Positions 50,096 through 59,145 of a DNA stretch of 64,000 bases are shown here, one piece after another; the first letter of the stretch is position 1; each line of letters begins with the position of its first letter. Origin of the DNA: Terriglobales bacterium. GTDB taxonomy: Bacteria; Acidobacteriota; Terriglobia; Terriglobales; Acidobacteriaceae. Both the position numbers and the translations under genes were made by a program. The notes under the pieces were generated by a model, which saw only the letters and a list, made by a program, of their open reading frames with translations, did no database searches and had not been told where the DNA came from. Where the stretch lies: NCBI GenBank assembly GCA_035567895.1, contig DATMPC010000103.1, positions 62,001-126,000 of the forward strand, given 5' to 3'.

Positions 50096-50488
50096 TCAAA
50101 AACTCTTCTGCAGCGAGGCCAATTCAGCTCGCACGCTACCGTCATAGACATCACTACCTACCCGGATCCGCATTCCTCCGATCAGCGATGGGTTCAGTGC
50201 AAACGATGTGCTCAACCCCGGTCCATACAGGCGATCGAGATTCGACAACACGTTTGCGCGCAACTCATCAGGCAATGAAGTAACGCTCTCTACTTCGGCG
50301 GTGTGCCGGGCACGTTCCAGCTTCACTAAGTGCTGGAAGCGGGAAAGCAGGGTGAGGCTTCCTCGCCGCTTGGCGTCGAGAACTTTTTGCACTGCCTCGC
50401 GAACCCGAGCCTCATCCAGCGATCCTCCAACCAGGCACACGCGAAACAGCTGCTTGGCTTCACGCTCGAGTTGTTTCGTAGATTTCAT
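50096..50488 (-). CDS. atpH: ATP synthase delta subunit, short
   Basis: A 130-aa protein between atpF and atpA. The C-terminal part ([20 protein letters not shown]) is a standard delta/OSCP C-terminal motif. Usual delta subunits are about 175-185 aa; here the N-terminal six-helix domain that binds alpha appears reduced ([20 protein letters not shown] start). ATG with no upstream in-frame extension that looks coding, since atpF ends 24 bases before. Either a naturally short variant or a degenerated N-domain. Confidence 0.88.
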   Translation of the reverse strand: MKSTKQLEREAKQLFRVCLVGGSLDEARVREAVQKVLDAKRRGSLTLLSRFQHLVKLERARHTAEVESVTSLPDELRANVLSNLDRLYGPGLSTSFALNPSLIGGMRIRVGSDVYDGSVRAELASLQKSF

Positions 50489-50512
50489 TCCTGGTTCAAC
50501 CTAATTTGTGCG

Positions 50513-51058
50513 CTATGCCGTCAATTGCGCGGCTGTTTCCTCGGCCAAACGTTGCTGATCTTCCGGAGTCAGAACTTTGCCGGTGACAATGGCCGTCGTC
50601 TTTACAACCAGTCGACCGAACTCAGACTTGAGTTCCGAGAGCATGCGCGTCCTATCTTGTTCCGAGGCTTCGTGCGCCCGCGCCATAATCTGTTCGGCCC
50701 CAGCGATGGCTTTTTGGGTTTCCTGTTCCTGCACGCGGGCAGCGGCAGCGCGACCTTCTTCGATCAGTTTGCTGGCTTCGGCGTTTGCCCGGTCCAGCAC
50801 TTCTCTGCGCTGCGCCTCAGTGCGGGCCAACTCGGCCTTGATCTGCTCGGCGTTCGCCTGCCCTTGCGCGATCTGCTGCCGCCGTTCCTGCAGCATTTTG
50901 AGAACGGGTTTGTAGGCGAATCGCTGCAGAAGAATACAAACGATAGAGAAGCTGATCATCTGAGCGATCAGGTGAGACCAGTCCACACCGAAGGTCCTCG
51001 CTATCTGCTCGACCTGCCCGCTACCGCCTGCTGTCACCAGCAGTGCCAATGCATGCAT
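50513..51058 (-). CDS. atpF: ATP synthase b subunit
   Basis: A 181-aa peripheral stalk subunit: N-terminal membrane helix (about 27-46, LIAQMISFSIVCILLQRF), then a long highly charged helix (about 50-165) with AQGQANAEQIKAELARTEAQ. Joins subunit a to delta/alpha. There is only one b gene (no b-prime). 58 bases after atpE. Confidence 0.93.
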   Translation of the reverse strand: MHALALLVTAGGSGQVEQIARTFGVDWSHLIAQMISFSIVCILLQRFAYKPVLKMLQERRQQIAQGQANAEQIKAELARTEAQRREVLDRANAEASKLIEEGRAAAARVQEQETQKAIAGAEQIMARAHEASEQDRTRMLSELKSEFGRLVVKTTAIVTGKVLTPEDQQRLAEETAAQLTA

Positions 51059-51116
51059 AAATCACACTCTCGTCTCGGCAGCGTCAGCGCTCGTGTGCTG
51101 CGCGCCGATTTTTTTC

Positions 51117-51305
51117 TTACTTCACAAGGAACAGCGCGTAGAAGACGATTGCTTCTGCGAAGGCAATAGACAGAATCGACTGCACCAGAATCTTCGTAGC
51201 AGCTACAGGATTGCGTCCGACTGCATCTGAAGCTTTCGCTCCGATTAGACCTACACCGAGCGCAGCGCCTAACGCCGCCAGACCAACGTGAATACTTCCG
51301 TTCAT
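51117..51305 (-). CDS. atpE: ATP synthase c subunit
   Basis: A 62-aa two-helix proteolipid, shorter than the usual 70-80 aa. Helix 1 GLAALGAALGVGLIGAKASD, polar loop AVGRNP (equivalent of RQP), helix 2 SILSIAFAEAIVFYALFLV with the ion-carrying Glu in A-F-A-E-A. The Gln in helix 1 and the Glu-Ser/Thr pair of Na+-type rings are absent, so proton use is likely. AAGGGA precedes the ATG. 75 bases after atpB. Confidence 0.95.
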   Translation of the reverse strand: MNGSIHVGLAALGAALGVGLIGAKASDAVGRNPVAATKILVQSILSIAFAEAIVFYALFLVK

Positions 51306-51380
51306 ATGAGTTTTCCCTTCTTCCTTTTCTTCCGACGGCTCCCGCGATTGAACACGGCCAAGCCGCCGATTATTAATTCG

Positions 51381-52409
51381 TCAGGCCGGTGAAGTGGCTG
51401 GCTCCTCCGCCTCACGCTGGCAGATAAGCAGCGTGAAGACAGCGGTCAGCAACATGAACACCAGGGCCTGAACCAGACCAACCATCAACTCCATAAAATA
51501 GAATGGAACCGGCAACAGCCATCCCAGATTAGGAATCAGCGTGCTCATCGCGTCCAGCATGTTTTCTCCCGCGAACACGTTTCCGTAGAGACGAAAACTA
51601 AGCGAGATAGGCCGGAATAAAATCGAAATAATTTCCAAGCAGCCCGCGGCAAAGAACACGACCACCATGACCACTTTCATGAACCCGTCAGTCTCGCCTT
51701 TGGGCGCAAACAGCTCTTTGAGAAATCCGATCAAACCGTCTTCCCGCAGTGCCCAGACAATCCAGCAGGCAAAAAAGACCAGGGCCATAGCAAGTGTCAG
51801 GTTCACATCCGCGTTCGCGCCGCGGAACAGCGGCTCGTCGATCCTGAAACCATGCGCCCCCTGATGTCCCCAACCGATAGTTCCCACACCGGGAATCAGC
51901 CCCAGCCAATTCGCGGAGAGGATGAAAATGAAAATGCTCGCGAAGAACCAGAACGTTCGCTTCACCAGATGTGGCCCGATGATGCCTTCGAGAAATGTGT
52001 ACAGTCCCTCCACCAGCCATTCCCAGAAATTCTGGATTCCGTCGGGAACTGACTTCATGTGCCGCGTAGCCACTTGAGCAAAGACGATGAGGCCCACGGC
52101 AACAATCCAGCTCACGACCATGGAATTCGTGATTGGGAAACCAAACGGCCTGGCGATCTCTACGGCTTTTTGCGAAGGGCCGTGTTCCTCTGGTTCAGCG
52201 GTCACAGCAGCTGGTGCGGCAAGTACGGCGTTCGCCTGTGTCGCCGGCTCATTCCTCAACTCCGTGTTCACAGCGAAGGCCCACACGGCGCCAAGGCAGA
52301 GGAACACAGCGGTAAGGAGCAGCGATATCAGCTTAGTTTTCACGCTGGGCAAGACCTCGGCACCTCTGCTCCACCTTTCATAGGCCAACTTCTTCCCTGG
52401 TTTAAGCAT
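51381..52409 (-). CDS. atpB: ATP synthase a subunit
   Basis: About 342 aa, longer than the 240-270 aa of many a subunits because of an N-terminal extension of some 95 residues. The extension includes a hydrophobic helix (about 22-43, LISLLLTAVFLCLGAVWAFA) that looks like a signal peptide, and a Pro/Ala/Glu-rich stretch. The core shows ANWLGLIPGVG, and the stator Arg helix in ISLSFRLYGNVFAGE (essential Arg) with GLVQALVFMLLTAVFT near the C-terminus. ATG 52409 is chosen; an in-frame TTG lies at 52421 and neither has a clear ribosome site. First gene of the operon; no atpI found upstream. Confidence 0.93.
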   Translation of the reverse strand: MLKPGKKLAYERWSRGAEVLPSVKTKLISLLLTAVFLCLGAVWAFAVNTELRNEPATQANAVLAAPAAVTAEPEEHGPSQKAVEIARPFGFPITNSMVVSWIVAVGLIVFAQVATRHMKSVPDGIQNFWEWLVEGLYTFLEGIIGPHLVKRTFWFFASIFIFILSANWLGLIPGVGTIGWGHQGAHGFRIDEPLFRGANADVNLTLAMALVFFACWIVWALREDGLIGFLKELFAPKGETDGFMKVVMVVVFFAAGCLEIISILFRPISLSFRLYGNVFAGENMLDAMSTLIPNLGWLLPVPFYFMELMVGLVQALVFMLLTAVFTLLICQREAEEPATSPA

Positions 52410-52420
52410 TCGTGATTCCA
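52401..52420 (-). promoter_or_regulatory. 20-nt sequence shared with the porin 5' end
   Basis: Minus strand TGGAATCACGAATGCTTAAA, 18 of 20 identical to 45259-45278. It covers the atpB start codon. See the porin copy for the alternatives. Confidence 0.3.
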
Positions 52421-52608
52421 ATCCAGCATCTGCCGCTGCTATTGCCGTATTGCACTTTGGAGCTAGGCAGTTACAGTGCCCTCCGTCATCGAGGGCTTGC
52501 GTGAGAGTGTTTGTCGTAAGAGCCGTAGACGAACAGAATTTGGCAAGTGACAGGTGAATCAGGAAATCCTGATGAGGAATTAGACATTTTGCTTAGGCAC
52601 TCCAGACA

Positions 52609-52740
52609 CTGTCATCCCTCAGTCCGCAGCGAGACAGGGCTTATGTCGTCAATAATTTCACTGCGGACTGGGGGATCTGCTGTCTCTCGGTGAACACAAA
52701 AAACAGATCCCCCGCACAAAGAATGCGCGAGGGATGACAG
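52609..52740. repeat. Palindromic intergenic repeat, copy 2
   Basis: Outer arms CTGTCATCCCTC (52609-52620) and GAGGGATGACAG (52729-52740), the same as copy 1 at 544-668. Inner arms AGTCCGCAG/CTGCGGACT (52621-52629, 52661-52669) and GGGGGATCTG/CAGATCCCCC around 52670 and 52713. It lies in the 416-base gap between atpB and the PPK2 gene, which holds no gene. Confidence 0.85.
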
Positions 52741-52825
52741 TTTCACAATGTCGTTGGGGTTCTTGTCGTGGATCAATCGTCAAACTAACCCAGTACTCAT
52801 TCTCTGCACGAGTGGAGCGAGCGCC

Positions 52826-53731
52826 TTACTTCGACTTCAAAAGGATCTCTTTCGCTTCGGCGATTTCCTTGAGTTTTTCCTTGTCAACGCTGGGGTACGC
52901 CAGATCAAGAGAGGCCAGAGTGTCGATGATGGCCGAAGCAACAATCACGCGACTGAACCACTTGTTGTCCGCAGGCACGACATACCAAGGGCTATCCTTG
53001 GTGGCGGTGTTGCGAATCATGTCCTCGTAAGCGTTCTGGTACTGATCCCAGAAGCCGCGTTCTGCCATGTCCGAGGGGGAAAACTTCCAATTCTTTTCGG
53101 GAGTATCCGCGCGTTCGAGGAAGCGGCGCTTCTGTTCGTTCTTCGAAAGATGGAGAAAGAATTTCACGACCGCGATGCCGTTGCGGTGGAGGTAGCGTTC
53201 GAAACTGCGGATATCCTGGAAGCGCTCCTCCCAAATGCGCTTCGTAATGAGCGACGGTGGAATTCTCTCCTTTGCGAGAAATTCAGGATGCACACGGACG
53301 ACGAGCGTCTCCTCGTAGTAGCTGCGGTTGAAGATGCCGATGTGCCCGCGATTGGGGAGGCATTTCACGCAGCGCCAGAGATAATCGTGATCGAGGTCCT
53401 CGGCGGATGGAGCCTTGAAGGAGAAGACCTGGCAACCCTGCGGGTTCACGCCGGACATAACGTGCTTGATGGCACCATCCTTGCCGGCGGCGTCCATGGC
53501 TTGAAAGATAAGGAGCAAGCCCCATTTGTCCTGCGCGTAGAGCATGTCCTGCAATTCCGCAAGCACGCCAATACCGACTTCCATCGCTTCTTTGACCCGC
53601 GGTCTATCCGCGGACTTGAGTCTTAAGGTTTCGCCCGGATCAAAATCCTTTAACGTAAACTTCTCTCCGTCGGTGATACGGAATGGCTTCGCAAACTTGT
53701 GGGCTTCGTTGATAACTTTCTTTGTTTTCAT
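52826..53731 (-). CDS. Polyphosphate kinase 2 family protein
   Basis: A 301-aa PPK2-type enzyme that transfers phosphate between polyphosphate and nucleoside (di)phosphates. Walker A FQAMDAAGKDGA (about 76-87), GVNPQGCQVFSFKAPS, lid/Walker B region PNRGHIGIFNRSYYEE, and RFLERADTPEKNWKFS. A single PPK2 domain, so class I or III by layout; direction cannot be read. About 300 residues is standard. Convergent with nothing and on the same strand as the ATP synthase operon upstream... that is, the operon begins after this gene and a repeat. Links energy storage to the local energy genes by proximity only. Confidence 0.93.
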   Translation of the reverse strand: MKTKKVINEAHKFAKPFRITDGEKFTLKDFDPGETLRLKSADRPRVKEAMEVGIGVLAELQDMLYAQDKWGLLLIFQAMDAAGKDGAIKHVMSGVNPQGCQVFSFKAPSAEDLDHDYLWRCVKCLPNRGHIGIFNRSYYEETLVVRVHPEFLAKERIPPSLITKRIWEERFQDIRSFERYLHRNGIAVVKFFLHLSKNEQKRRFLERADTPEKNWKFSPSDMAERGFWDQYQNAYEDMIRNTATKDSPWYVVPADNKWFSRVIVASAIIDTLASLDLAYPSVDKEKLKEIAEAKEILLKSK

Positions 53732-54336
53732 AGGCAGTTGATTCCACGACTGGAATCGTAATTGTCCTTTTCGTCCGAGTGTTTCTTAGTGCTGCCCAGT
53801 CTCCGCGCTCAACTCATTCCCATTGTAGGATGATGGGGAGCGATGGACGCTCTCGCCGAGCTTTGCTGATTGGTGCAGTATACGTCCGCAAAACAGCGCG
53901 ACGGAATTGATGCGAGCACGATCCTGGATAACTTTCGTGCATCCCTGGAACAACACGACGATCGCGAGACTGAGCGCCACCAGCGGCGCGCGTCGGCTTA
54001 CTGCCGTCGCCAAAGCTGAGTAGGTCAACCCATCCTCGTCCGTTATTTCGGTTGACCGAAGTTGATCGTATTGAGGCACGTCGTCCACAAGAGTCTTCCC
54101 GCGCTCCCAACTTTGAAGACGAGCGCAATATCCCGAGCTTGCCAGTAGCACGTATCTCGCCAGCGAGGTGAACTCGTCGAAAAGCTGCTCATCTCCTCGC
54201 TTTTCAACAAAAACAAACGGCGAGCCATGAGTGCTGTGGCTCACAGGGCCCCGGGCGTAGTGACGAGGCTTTGGCGTCTGACGAAGGGCCAAGTTCGTTA
54301 CGAAAGGTTGCAAAAGATTCCGTGGGAATTCCGAAA
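53732..54336. other. Unassigned region between PPK2 and repeat copy C
   Basis: The longest frame is on the minus strand, about 53786-54406, but its 5' end runs into repeat copy C, so any gene would have to start inside. Its middle part (EQLFDEFTSLARYVLLASSG, ITDEDGLTYSALATAV) looks somewhat protein-like with a hydrophobic segment after it, yet I recognise no family. It may be a decayed gene. Confidence 0.3.
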
Positions 54337-54520
54337 GAACAGCGACAATTACAGGACTTTTTCGCGATGACGTCGGAAAGCGCTGAATCTTGCCCAAAAT
54401 TTGCAAAATTCGTTCCCAGGCAGGGATTTAACAGGGATCTCTGTCGATTTCCGCCGAACCTCTACATTCTTCTCGTTTTAGCGCTCTTTCTCGGCGATAT
54501 CCGAAAGAAGATCAGGGATC
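54337..54520 (-). repeat. Dispersed repeat, copy C (inverted relative to A and B)
   Basis: Plus-strand order GAACAGCGACAATTACAGGA, then CTTGCCCAAAATTTGC, TTAACAGGGATCTCTGT and a tail CCGAAAGAAGATCAGGGAT. This is the reverse complement of the order in copies A and B. The plus-strand frame gives E-S-C-P-K-F-A-K-F and N-R-D-L-C-R-F-P-P-N-L, parallel to the minus-strand peptide of copy B. Its end merges with the left direct repeat at 54492. Confidence 0.7.
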
Positions 54521-54626
54521 CTGCAGGGATTTTTTCGTCCCATAATGGAACTTCTGTCTGAGCCGCGTGGCTCATGCTACGATGAACCCCACAACCCCAT
54601 GACGTTCCCCGCTCCTGTCCCGGAAA
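54492..54626 (+). repeat. Left direct repeat (partner at 59146-59279)
   Basis: About 135 bases with roughly 90% identity to 59146-59279, including GGATCCTGCAGGGATT, CGTCCCATAATGGAACT, TGGCTCATGCTACGATGAAC and TTCCCCGCTCCTGTCCCGGA. It carries the first about 27 codons of the VOC gene. The two copies bracket the histidine kinase and lipoprotein genes. Confidence 0.85.
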
Positions 54627-54679
54627 GACGCTCAGAACCGATTGAGGGCTGCACTGGTTGCTCAATACGAACGACTTAA
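54545..54679 (+). pseudogene. 5' fragment of a VOC/glyoxalase-like gene
   Basis: From ATG 54545 the frame begins M-E-L-L-S-E-P-R-G-S-C-Y-D-E-P, then FPAPVPE, matching the start of the intact gene at 59198 (M-E-L-M-S-E-P-L-G-S-C-Y-D-E-P, FPAPVPE). After codon 27 similarity ends and a stop follows at 54677-54679. It is a remnant produced by duplication of the gene start. Confidence 0.75.
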
Positions 54680-54751
54680 AGGAATTGAAAAAGCAGCACC
54701 GTCCTGGAACGGAAGATATCAGTTCAAAAAGACACGCCCGTAAGCAACAAT

Positions 54752-57700
54752 TCATCCAACTCGTTTTGCGGTATCCGAAGGTGGCTTAAGCTTAGGCGCA
54801 TAGAACCTGGTAAGCCAATTCGTTCTCCGAGCGACGGAGTTCGATTCGAAAGCAATGTCTGCCGGAATACAAAGTTCGATTTCTGTACCATGGGCCGGCC
54901 GGCTCCAGACCCTGAGACGAGCGCCGATTCTCTCCGCGCGCTCCCGGATGCCTGGAAGTCCCCAATGTCCATCCCGACCCGCACGTAACACGTGATCGTC
55001 GATTCCGCAGCCGTCGTCGCGCACGAGCACCCGTAAGTTCCTGAGTCCATATTCGAGCTCTAGCTGGATGTTATTCGCCCGGGCATGGCGAAATGCGTTT
55101 ACCAGGGCTTCTCGCCCCATGCGATAGACATCATCGCGAATGAACGGGCGCAGGAGACGCGGCTGGCCTTCCACGATCACGCGAAAGTTTACCGCTCCCC
55201 TGGATCCCAATTCTTCTGGGACGCGGGAGAATGCCTCATCCAGTTCGCCTGGAGTGTTACCGGGCGAGCGAAGACCGCGAAGTGCATTTCGGCCTTCCTC
55301 GATCACATCCTGCATCAGCTCGAGAACACGACGGACCAGTGGTTTCGCGGGCGAAGTCTCAGGCAACCGCTCCTCCGCCACATGAAGCTGCATGGAAGCA
55401 CTGAGGAATCCCTGCAATAGCGTGTCATGTAACTCCTGCGCAATCCGCGTCCGCTCCGCAAGACGTTCCTCGAATCGCATGTTTAATTCCTGCGTAAGTC
55501 GATGCAAATGGTGTCGGTGCACGAGTAACGCCATAAATCCTGCAAGCACGAGCAAGGCAGAGCGGAACCACCAGGTCTGCCAGAGGGCAGGCGCAACTTC
55601 GAATATGACTGCGCTCTCGGAGCCATTCCATTCACCGAAACTGTTGCTGGCAACAACGCGGAACCGATAAGACCCCGGAGACAGGTTCGTGTAAACAGCC
55701 TCGCGAGCAGCGACGGGCTCACTCCAGGTCTTGTCGAAGTTATCAACCAGATATCGAAAACGAATGCGCTCCGGCACAGCCAGACTCAGAGCCGTGTACG
55801 CAAATGTAATTCGCTTATGAGAAGCGGAAACGCGGATGGGACTTGTACGGTTGATCGCGGCGCCATCCATGGACACTGTCTCAATGTGAGCTATCGCCGG
55901 CGCCGAACTCTCAACCAGTTGAGATGGATCAACAACCGAAAGACCGCGATTTAGGGAAAACCAAATTCTTCCCTGAGGGTCGGTAATTACAGACCTGCTC
56001 CGATTGACTCCTTCGGTGCTCGGCAGCCCGTCCGCAGGTCCGTACTCGTGAACATCGGCTGCCTGGATACTGCCGCGGATAAGCTTGGCGCGACTTACCC
56101 GCAAGACATGATTTGAGGTCGCGATCCAAAACCATCCATTCTTGTCTTCTGTAACCCCGAATATTTGTTCACGCAAAACCTCGGGCGATTGAGGAGGAGC
56201 TTGAAAATGATCAGAGGCTGAAAAAGCGAGACCACCAGAGGTTCCGCTCCAGAGAGTTCCCGATGAATCCTCCAAAAGGCAGTTCACAACTGGAGAAGGC
56301 AAACCATCATGTGTCGAATAGGTTCGCCAGTGACCGTTGGAAAAGGAACTCAGCCCATTGGATGTCGCAAACCACATTGCACGATCGCGAGTTTCGAGGA
56401 TGGAAGAGACCGTATTGGAAGCGAGGCCGTCAGCCGTCGTGTAGGTTGTGAAGCGCCCATCTTTGAATTTGCTGACGCCACCACTCAGAGTGCCGGCCCA
56501 CACAGAACCATCACGGCTCCGATAGACGGCATAGACGCTGTTTTGAGCGAGTCCATTTGCCTCTGTATAGCTCTGGCTCCTTGTCCTCCCATTCCGAAAC
56601 TGGAGACCGGTGAGCCCGCCGCGTTGACGTCCGAGCCAGACCTCGTCGCCGCTGCCACTGATGGAATAGACGACATCATTTGCGGGTACAGCGGATATGA
56701 GAGATTGAACACGGCCATTCTGGAGTACATACAGCCCACCCCGGGCAGAAGCGAACCAGGTGCGATTATCAGCGTCAACATAGATGGGTCCGTAGCGCTC
56801 AGAGGGAAGCCCTGTGGTTCGTGAATAGGTCACAAAGGCGCTGTTGCGGATGCGGACCAGGCCTTGGGCACCTCCAATCCAAAGATTTCCCTCGCGATCC
56901 TCAAACAGGGCGTTAATACCGCCGTTTCCGCGAAGCTCATTTTCTTCTGAGAAGGAAATGCCTTTCTCATTGATACGCAGGAGCCCGCGCGCTGTGCCCA
57001 CCCAGATATTCGAGTCACGATCCCGCAGGAGACTCAAAACCTGGACACTGCCGAGGGACGGCAATTCAGCTCGACGAAAGCCTTTGTCGTTCCCGCGATA
57101 CGAGCCGTTGTCGGTGCCGACCCACAACTCTTCATTACCGATCGGCAGCAGACAATTGATCTTTCGGTCGGGCAATCCTGCGTTGACTTTGGTGGCTCGT
57201 CCGTGGGCAAGAAAAAAGAGGCCGGCACCAAGTGTGCCCATCCAAATTTTGCCTTGGGCTGCTTCTGCAATGGAGATTACTGGCGATGATCCGGGTAAGA
57301 CGGAGGGCGCTGCCAGTTTCCGAACCTCATCTCCCGTGAAGCGGAATGTCCCTTCGGTGATGTCTGAAACAAGGACTCCGCCATTGCTGTCTTTTGCCGC
57401 CGCAGTGATCTGGGAGGTGAGTACTTCTGCACCGTATCTGATGCTCTCAAATTTGCCGTCTTTTTGGCGTACGACATCGGCGCCCTGTGGACGGATCCAT
57501 AGTCTTCCGCCGTCGGCATCCGTAAGCAGTTGCAATATGGGAACGTTCGCAGCGGTGGTGGGGGACGTAAATGAGACAGGCGTGAAACTAAAACCGTCGA
57601 AGCGGATGAGACCCTTGTCGGTCCCAATCCAGAGGTATCCATCCGCAGTTTGCGCGATCGCGTTCACCGCGCCACCGGGAAATCTGTTCCCGGCAGTCCA

Positions 57701-57820
57701 CTCCTCGCGGACGTACTGTGACGGTAGACGATTGGGGTCGAGTGCGGGTGCGTCGCTCGAGAGAAACAACAGCGCGATGCCAACCAGGATCGATCGAATT
57801 GGCTTTAACCAACAAATCAC
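54752..57820 (-). CDS. Two-component sensor histidine kinase with beta-propeller sensor
   Basis: A 1022-aa receptor. Signal peptide about 1-26; periplasmic Reg_prop repeats (about 30-640: repeated W-I-G-T-x-x-G-L-x-R-F forms such as GYLWIGTDKGLIRFDG), a Y_Y_Y domain (about 665-745), a membrane helix (750-768), a HisKA_3 dimerisation domain with His798 in AQELHDTLLQGF, and HATPase_c with N-box REALVNAFRHA, G1 DDGCGID and GLPGIRERA. The family senses extracellular ligands, often glycans, and phosphorylates LuxR-type regulators. None is adjacent; the two at 1-2168 are of the right class but 52 kb away. GTG start, overlapping the lipoprotein stop (GTGA). Confidence 0.95.
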   Translation of the reverse strand: MICWLKPIRSILVGIALLFLSSDAPALDPNRLPSQYVREEWTAGNRFPGGAVNAIAQTADGYLWIGTDKGLIRFDGFSFTPVSFTSPTTAANVPILQLLTDADGGRLWIRPQGADVVRQKDGKFESIRYGAEVLTSQITAAAKDSNGGVLVSDITEGTFRFTGDEVRKLAAPSVLPGSSPVISIAEAAQGKIWMGTLGAGLFFLAHGRATKVNAGLPDRKINCLLPIGNEELWVGTDNGSYRGNDKGFRRAELPSLGSVQVLSLLRDRDSNIWVGTARGLLRINEKGISFSEENELRGNGGINALFEDREGNLWIGGAQGLVRIRNSAFVTYSRTTGLPSERYGPIYVDADNRTWFASARGGLYVLQNGRVQSLISAVPANDVVYSISGSGDEVWLGRQRGGLTGLQFRNGRTRSQSYTEANGLAQNSVYAVYRSRDGSVWAGTLSGGVSKFKDGRFTTYTTADGLASNTVSSILETRDRAMWFATSNGLSSFSNGHWRTYSTHDGLPSPVVNCLLEDSSGTLWSGTSGGLAFSASDHFQAPPQSPEVLREQIFGVTEDKNGWFWIATSNHVLRVSRAKLIRGSIQAADVHEYGPADGLPSTEGVNRSRSVITDPQGRIWFSLNRGLSVVDPSQLVESSAPAIAHIETVSMDGAAINRTSPIRVSASHKRITFAYTALSLAVPERIRFRYLVDNFDKTWSEPVAAREAVYTNLSPGSYRFRVVASNSFGEWNGSESAVIFEVAPALWQTWWFRSALLVLAGFMALLVHRHHLHRLTQELNMRFEERLAERTRIAQELHDTLLQGFLSASMQLHVAEERLPETSPAKPLVRRVLELMQDVIEEGRNALRGLRSPGNTPGELDEAFSRVPEELGSRGAVNFRVIVEGQPRLLRPFIRDDVYRMGREALVNAFRHARANNIQLELEYGLRNLRVLVRDDGCGIDDHVLRAGRDGHWGLPGIRERAERIGARLRVWSRPAHGTEIELCIPADIAFESNSVARRTNWLTRFYAPKLKPPSDTAKRVG

Positions 57821-58905
57821 GGAAGATACTCGAACTTGTCGATTACGATCTCATTTTCGTCTTTCAGCGGGATGCCCATCTGGAATACATATAAGGCGAT
57901 ACGCACCGATTCGCCCCCCGGGGAAGGGACTCCTGATGTAAAGACGTGCTGGTTGATCAGACGTCCGCCGATTGCATTGCCCGATCCGGCTACAGTTGAA
58001 AAAGTTACCTGTCCCGGTTCCCACCGAAAGGAATGCGTGAACACACCAACCGGCACTCGAAATCTAAGAATGTTAGCCGGAACGTAATAAGGCTGGACGA
58101 CATAGTGCGCATTATCATTATCAATGTACCCCCAACGAGAGAGCTCAACGTCAAGCTCGCGGCGGTTCCTCTCTGTGCCAACGCCATCCCAGGTGATAAG
58201 AGTCAGAACAGCAGAAGGCTCGAGATGAGAAACATCGCGCACCTGGAAGCGGTACGTCCCGTATCCCAGGCTGCGCGTAAGCTTCAACTCCGCGGCAGTC
58301 CATTTTCCCGGGCTTCCCGAGATGCGAAGATGGAGTGCGCCGCTGTTGTCCGTCCAGACGTTCGCAGGATCGAAGAAGTTTCTTGAGCCGGCACGGAAGA
58401 TTGGTCCTGTGCTCGTCGTCCATTCGTATCCGCTAAATCTCAGTGTCTTGGGAGACGGAAATACAGGAGCCGCCCCTCGACCGTCGATGACCGCCAGCGC
58501 CACCACGCCGTGGCCGACGACAGGCAGCGATTCGGTTTGCTCAGGCGGATCGCAGTCCGGATCAACCAACAGAGCGGCATACTGTAATCCCAGTTGGATC
58601 GAACTCTTCCATCGGCCATCGCTCTCGATATTCGTGAACCGCTGGCCAGACCGCGGGTGTACAGCCCATCGTCCATTGACCTTTGCATACAGCACGATGC
58701 GCTGCCCGGGTCGAGCCGCCGTGGCACGACCCTCGATCATGTCTGTTTTACCGGGACTCTCCTGGTCTGCCGCGGGAACCCTGCTAAAGACGATGGTCGG
58801 AGCGGAACTTGTCGATGAGGAGTGGCATGCGGACAGAGCAAAACAAACTGCCAGAGATACAGATAGTGTCTTGACACGTGCGATGATGTGCGAACGCGGT
58901 GTCAT
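57817..58905 (-). CDS. Lipoprotein with GH16-like/lectin fold
   Basis: A 362-aa precursor. Lipoprotein signal CFALSAC (about 21-27). Residues about 50-140 form a small beta domain (GRATAARPGQRIVLYAKVNG) of unknown type. Residues about 165-360 look like a concanavalin-like jelly roll of the GH16 type: LGYGTYRFQVRDVS, FTHSFRWEPGQVTFST, and a tail typical of extracellular glycan-binding proteins. The GH16 catalytic Glu-x-Asp-x-x-Glu is not evident (ELDVELSRWG occupies the place, with E-L-D-V-E partly fitting), so binding versus catalysis is open. It is translationally coupled to the sensor kinase and may supply its ligand. Confidence 0.75.
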   Translation of the reverse strand: MTPRSHIIARVKTLSVSLAVCFALSACHSSSTSSAPTIVFSRVPAADQESPGKTDMIEGRATAARPGQRIVLYAKVNGRWAVHPRSGQRFTNIESDGRWKSSIQLGLQYAALLVDPDCDPPEQTESLPVVGHGVVALAVIDGRGAAPVFPSPKTLRFSGYEWTTSTGPIFRAGSRNFFDPANVWTDNSGALHLRISGSPGKWTAAELKLTRSLGYGTYRFQVRDVSHLEPSAVLTLITWDGVGTERNRRELDVELSRWGYIDNDNAHYVVQPYYVPANILRFRVPVGVFTHSFRWEPGQVTFSTVAGSGNAIGGRLINQHVFTSGVPSPGGESVRIALYVFQMGIPLKDENEIVIDKFEYLP

Positions 58906-59145
58906 CGATCTCCGTCACTGCGGGAAGCAAGCTGCAATCACAGTTGATTGGCGACATTCGAGACAAACTCCCACTCCGCCACTAAGAGTCAGAAGCTGCA
59001 GGCTGGGTCCAACTTCCCTCGGTGAGCCTAGATTTTCTTATTGGGTGATTGTACGCCAGGGCTGCCAGGCTCTGAACGCCAAGCTCAATCCAAAAGATTC
59101 TCTGAGTGTGTGTATGGTTTTGTCCGAATAGCCTTTCGCCACACC

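Noticed and set aside
51117-51305. Sodium-specific c-ring
   Set aside because: The helix 1 Gln and the Glu-Ser/Thr motif of Na+ rings are absent; proton use is more likely.
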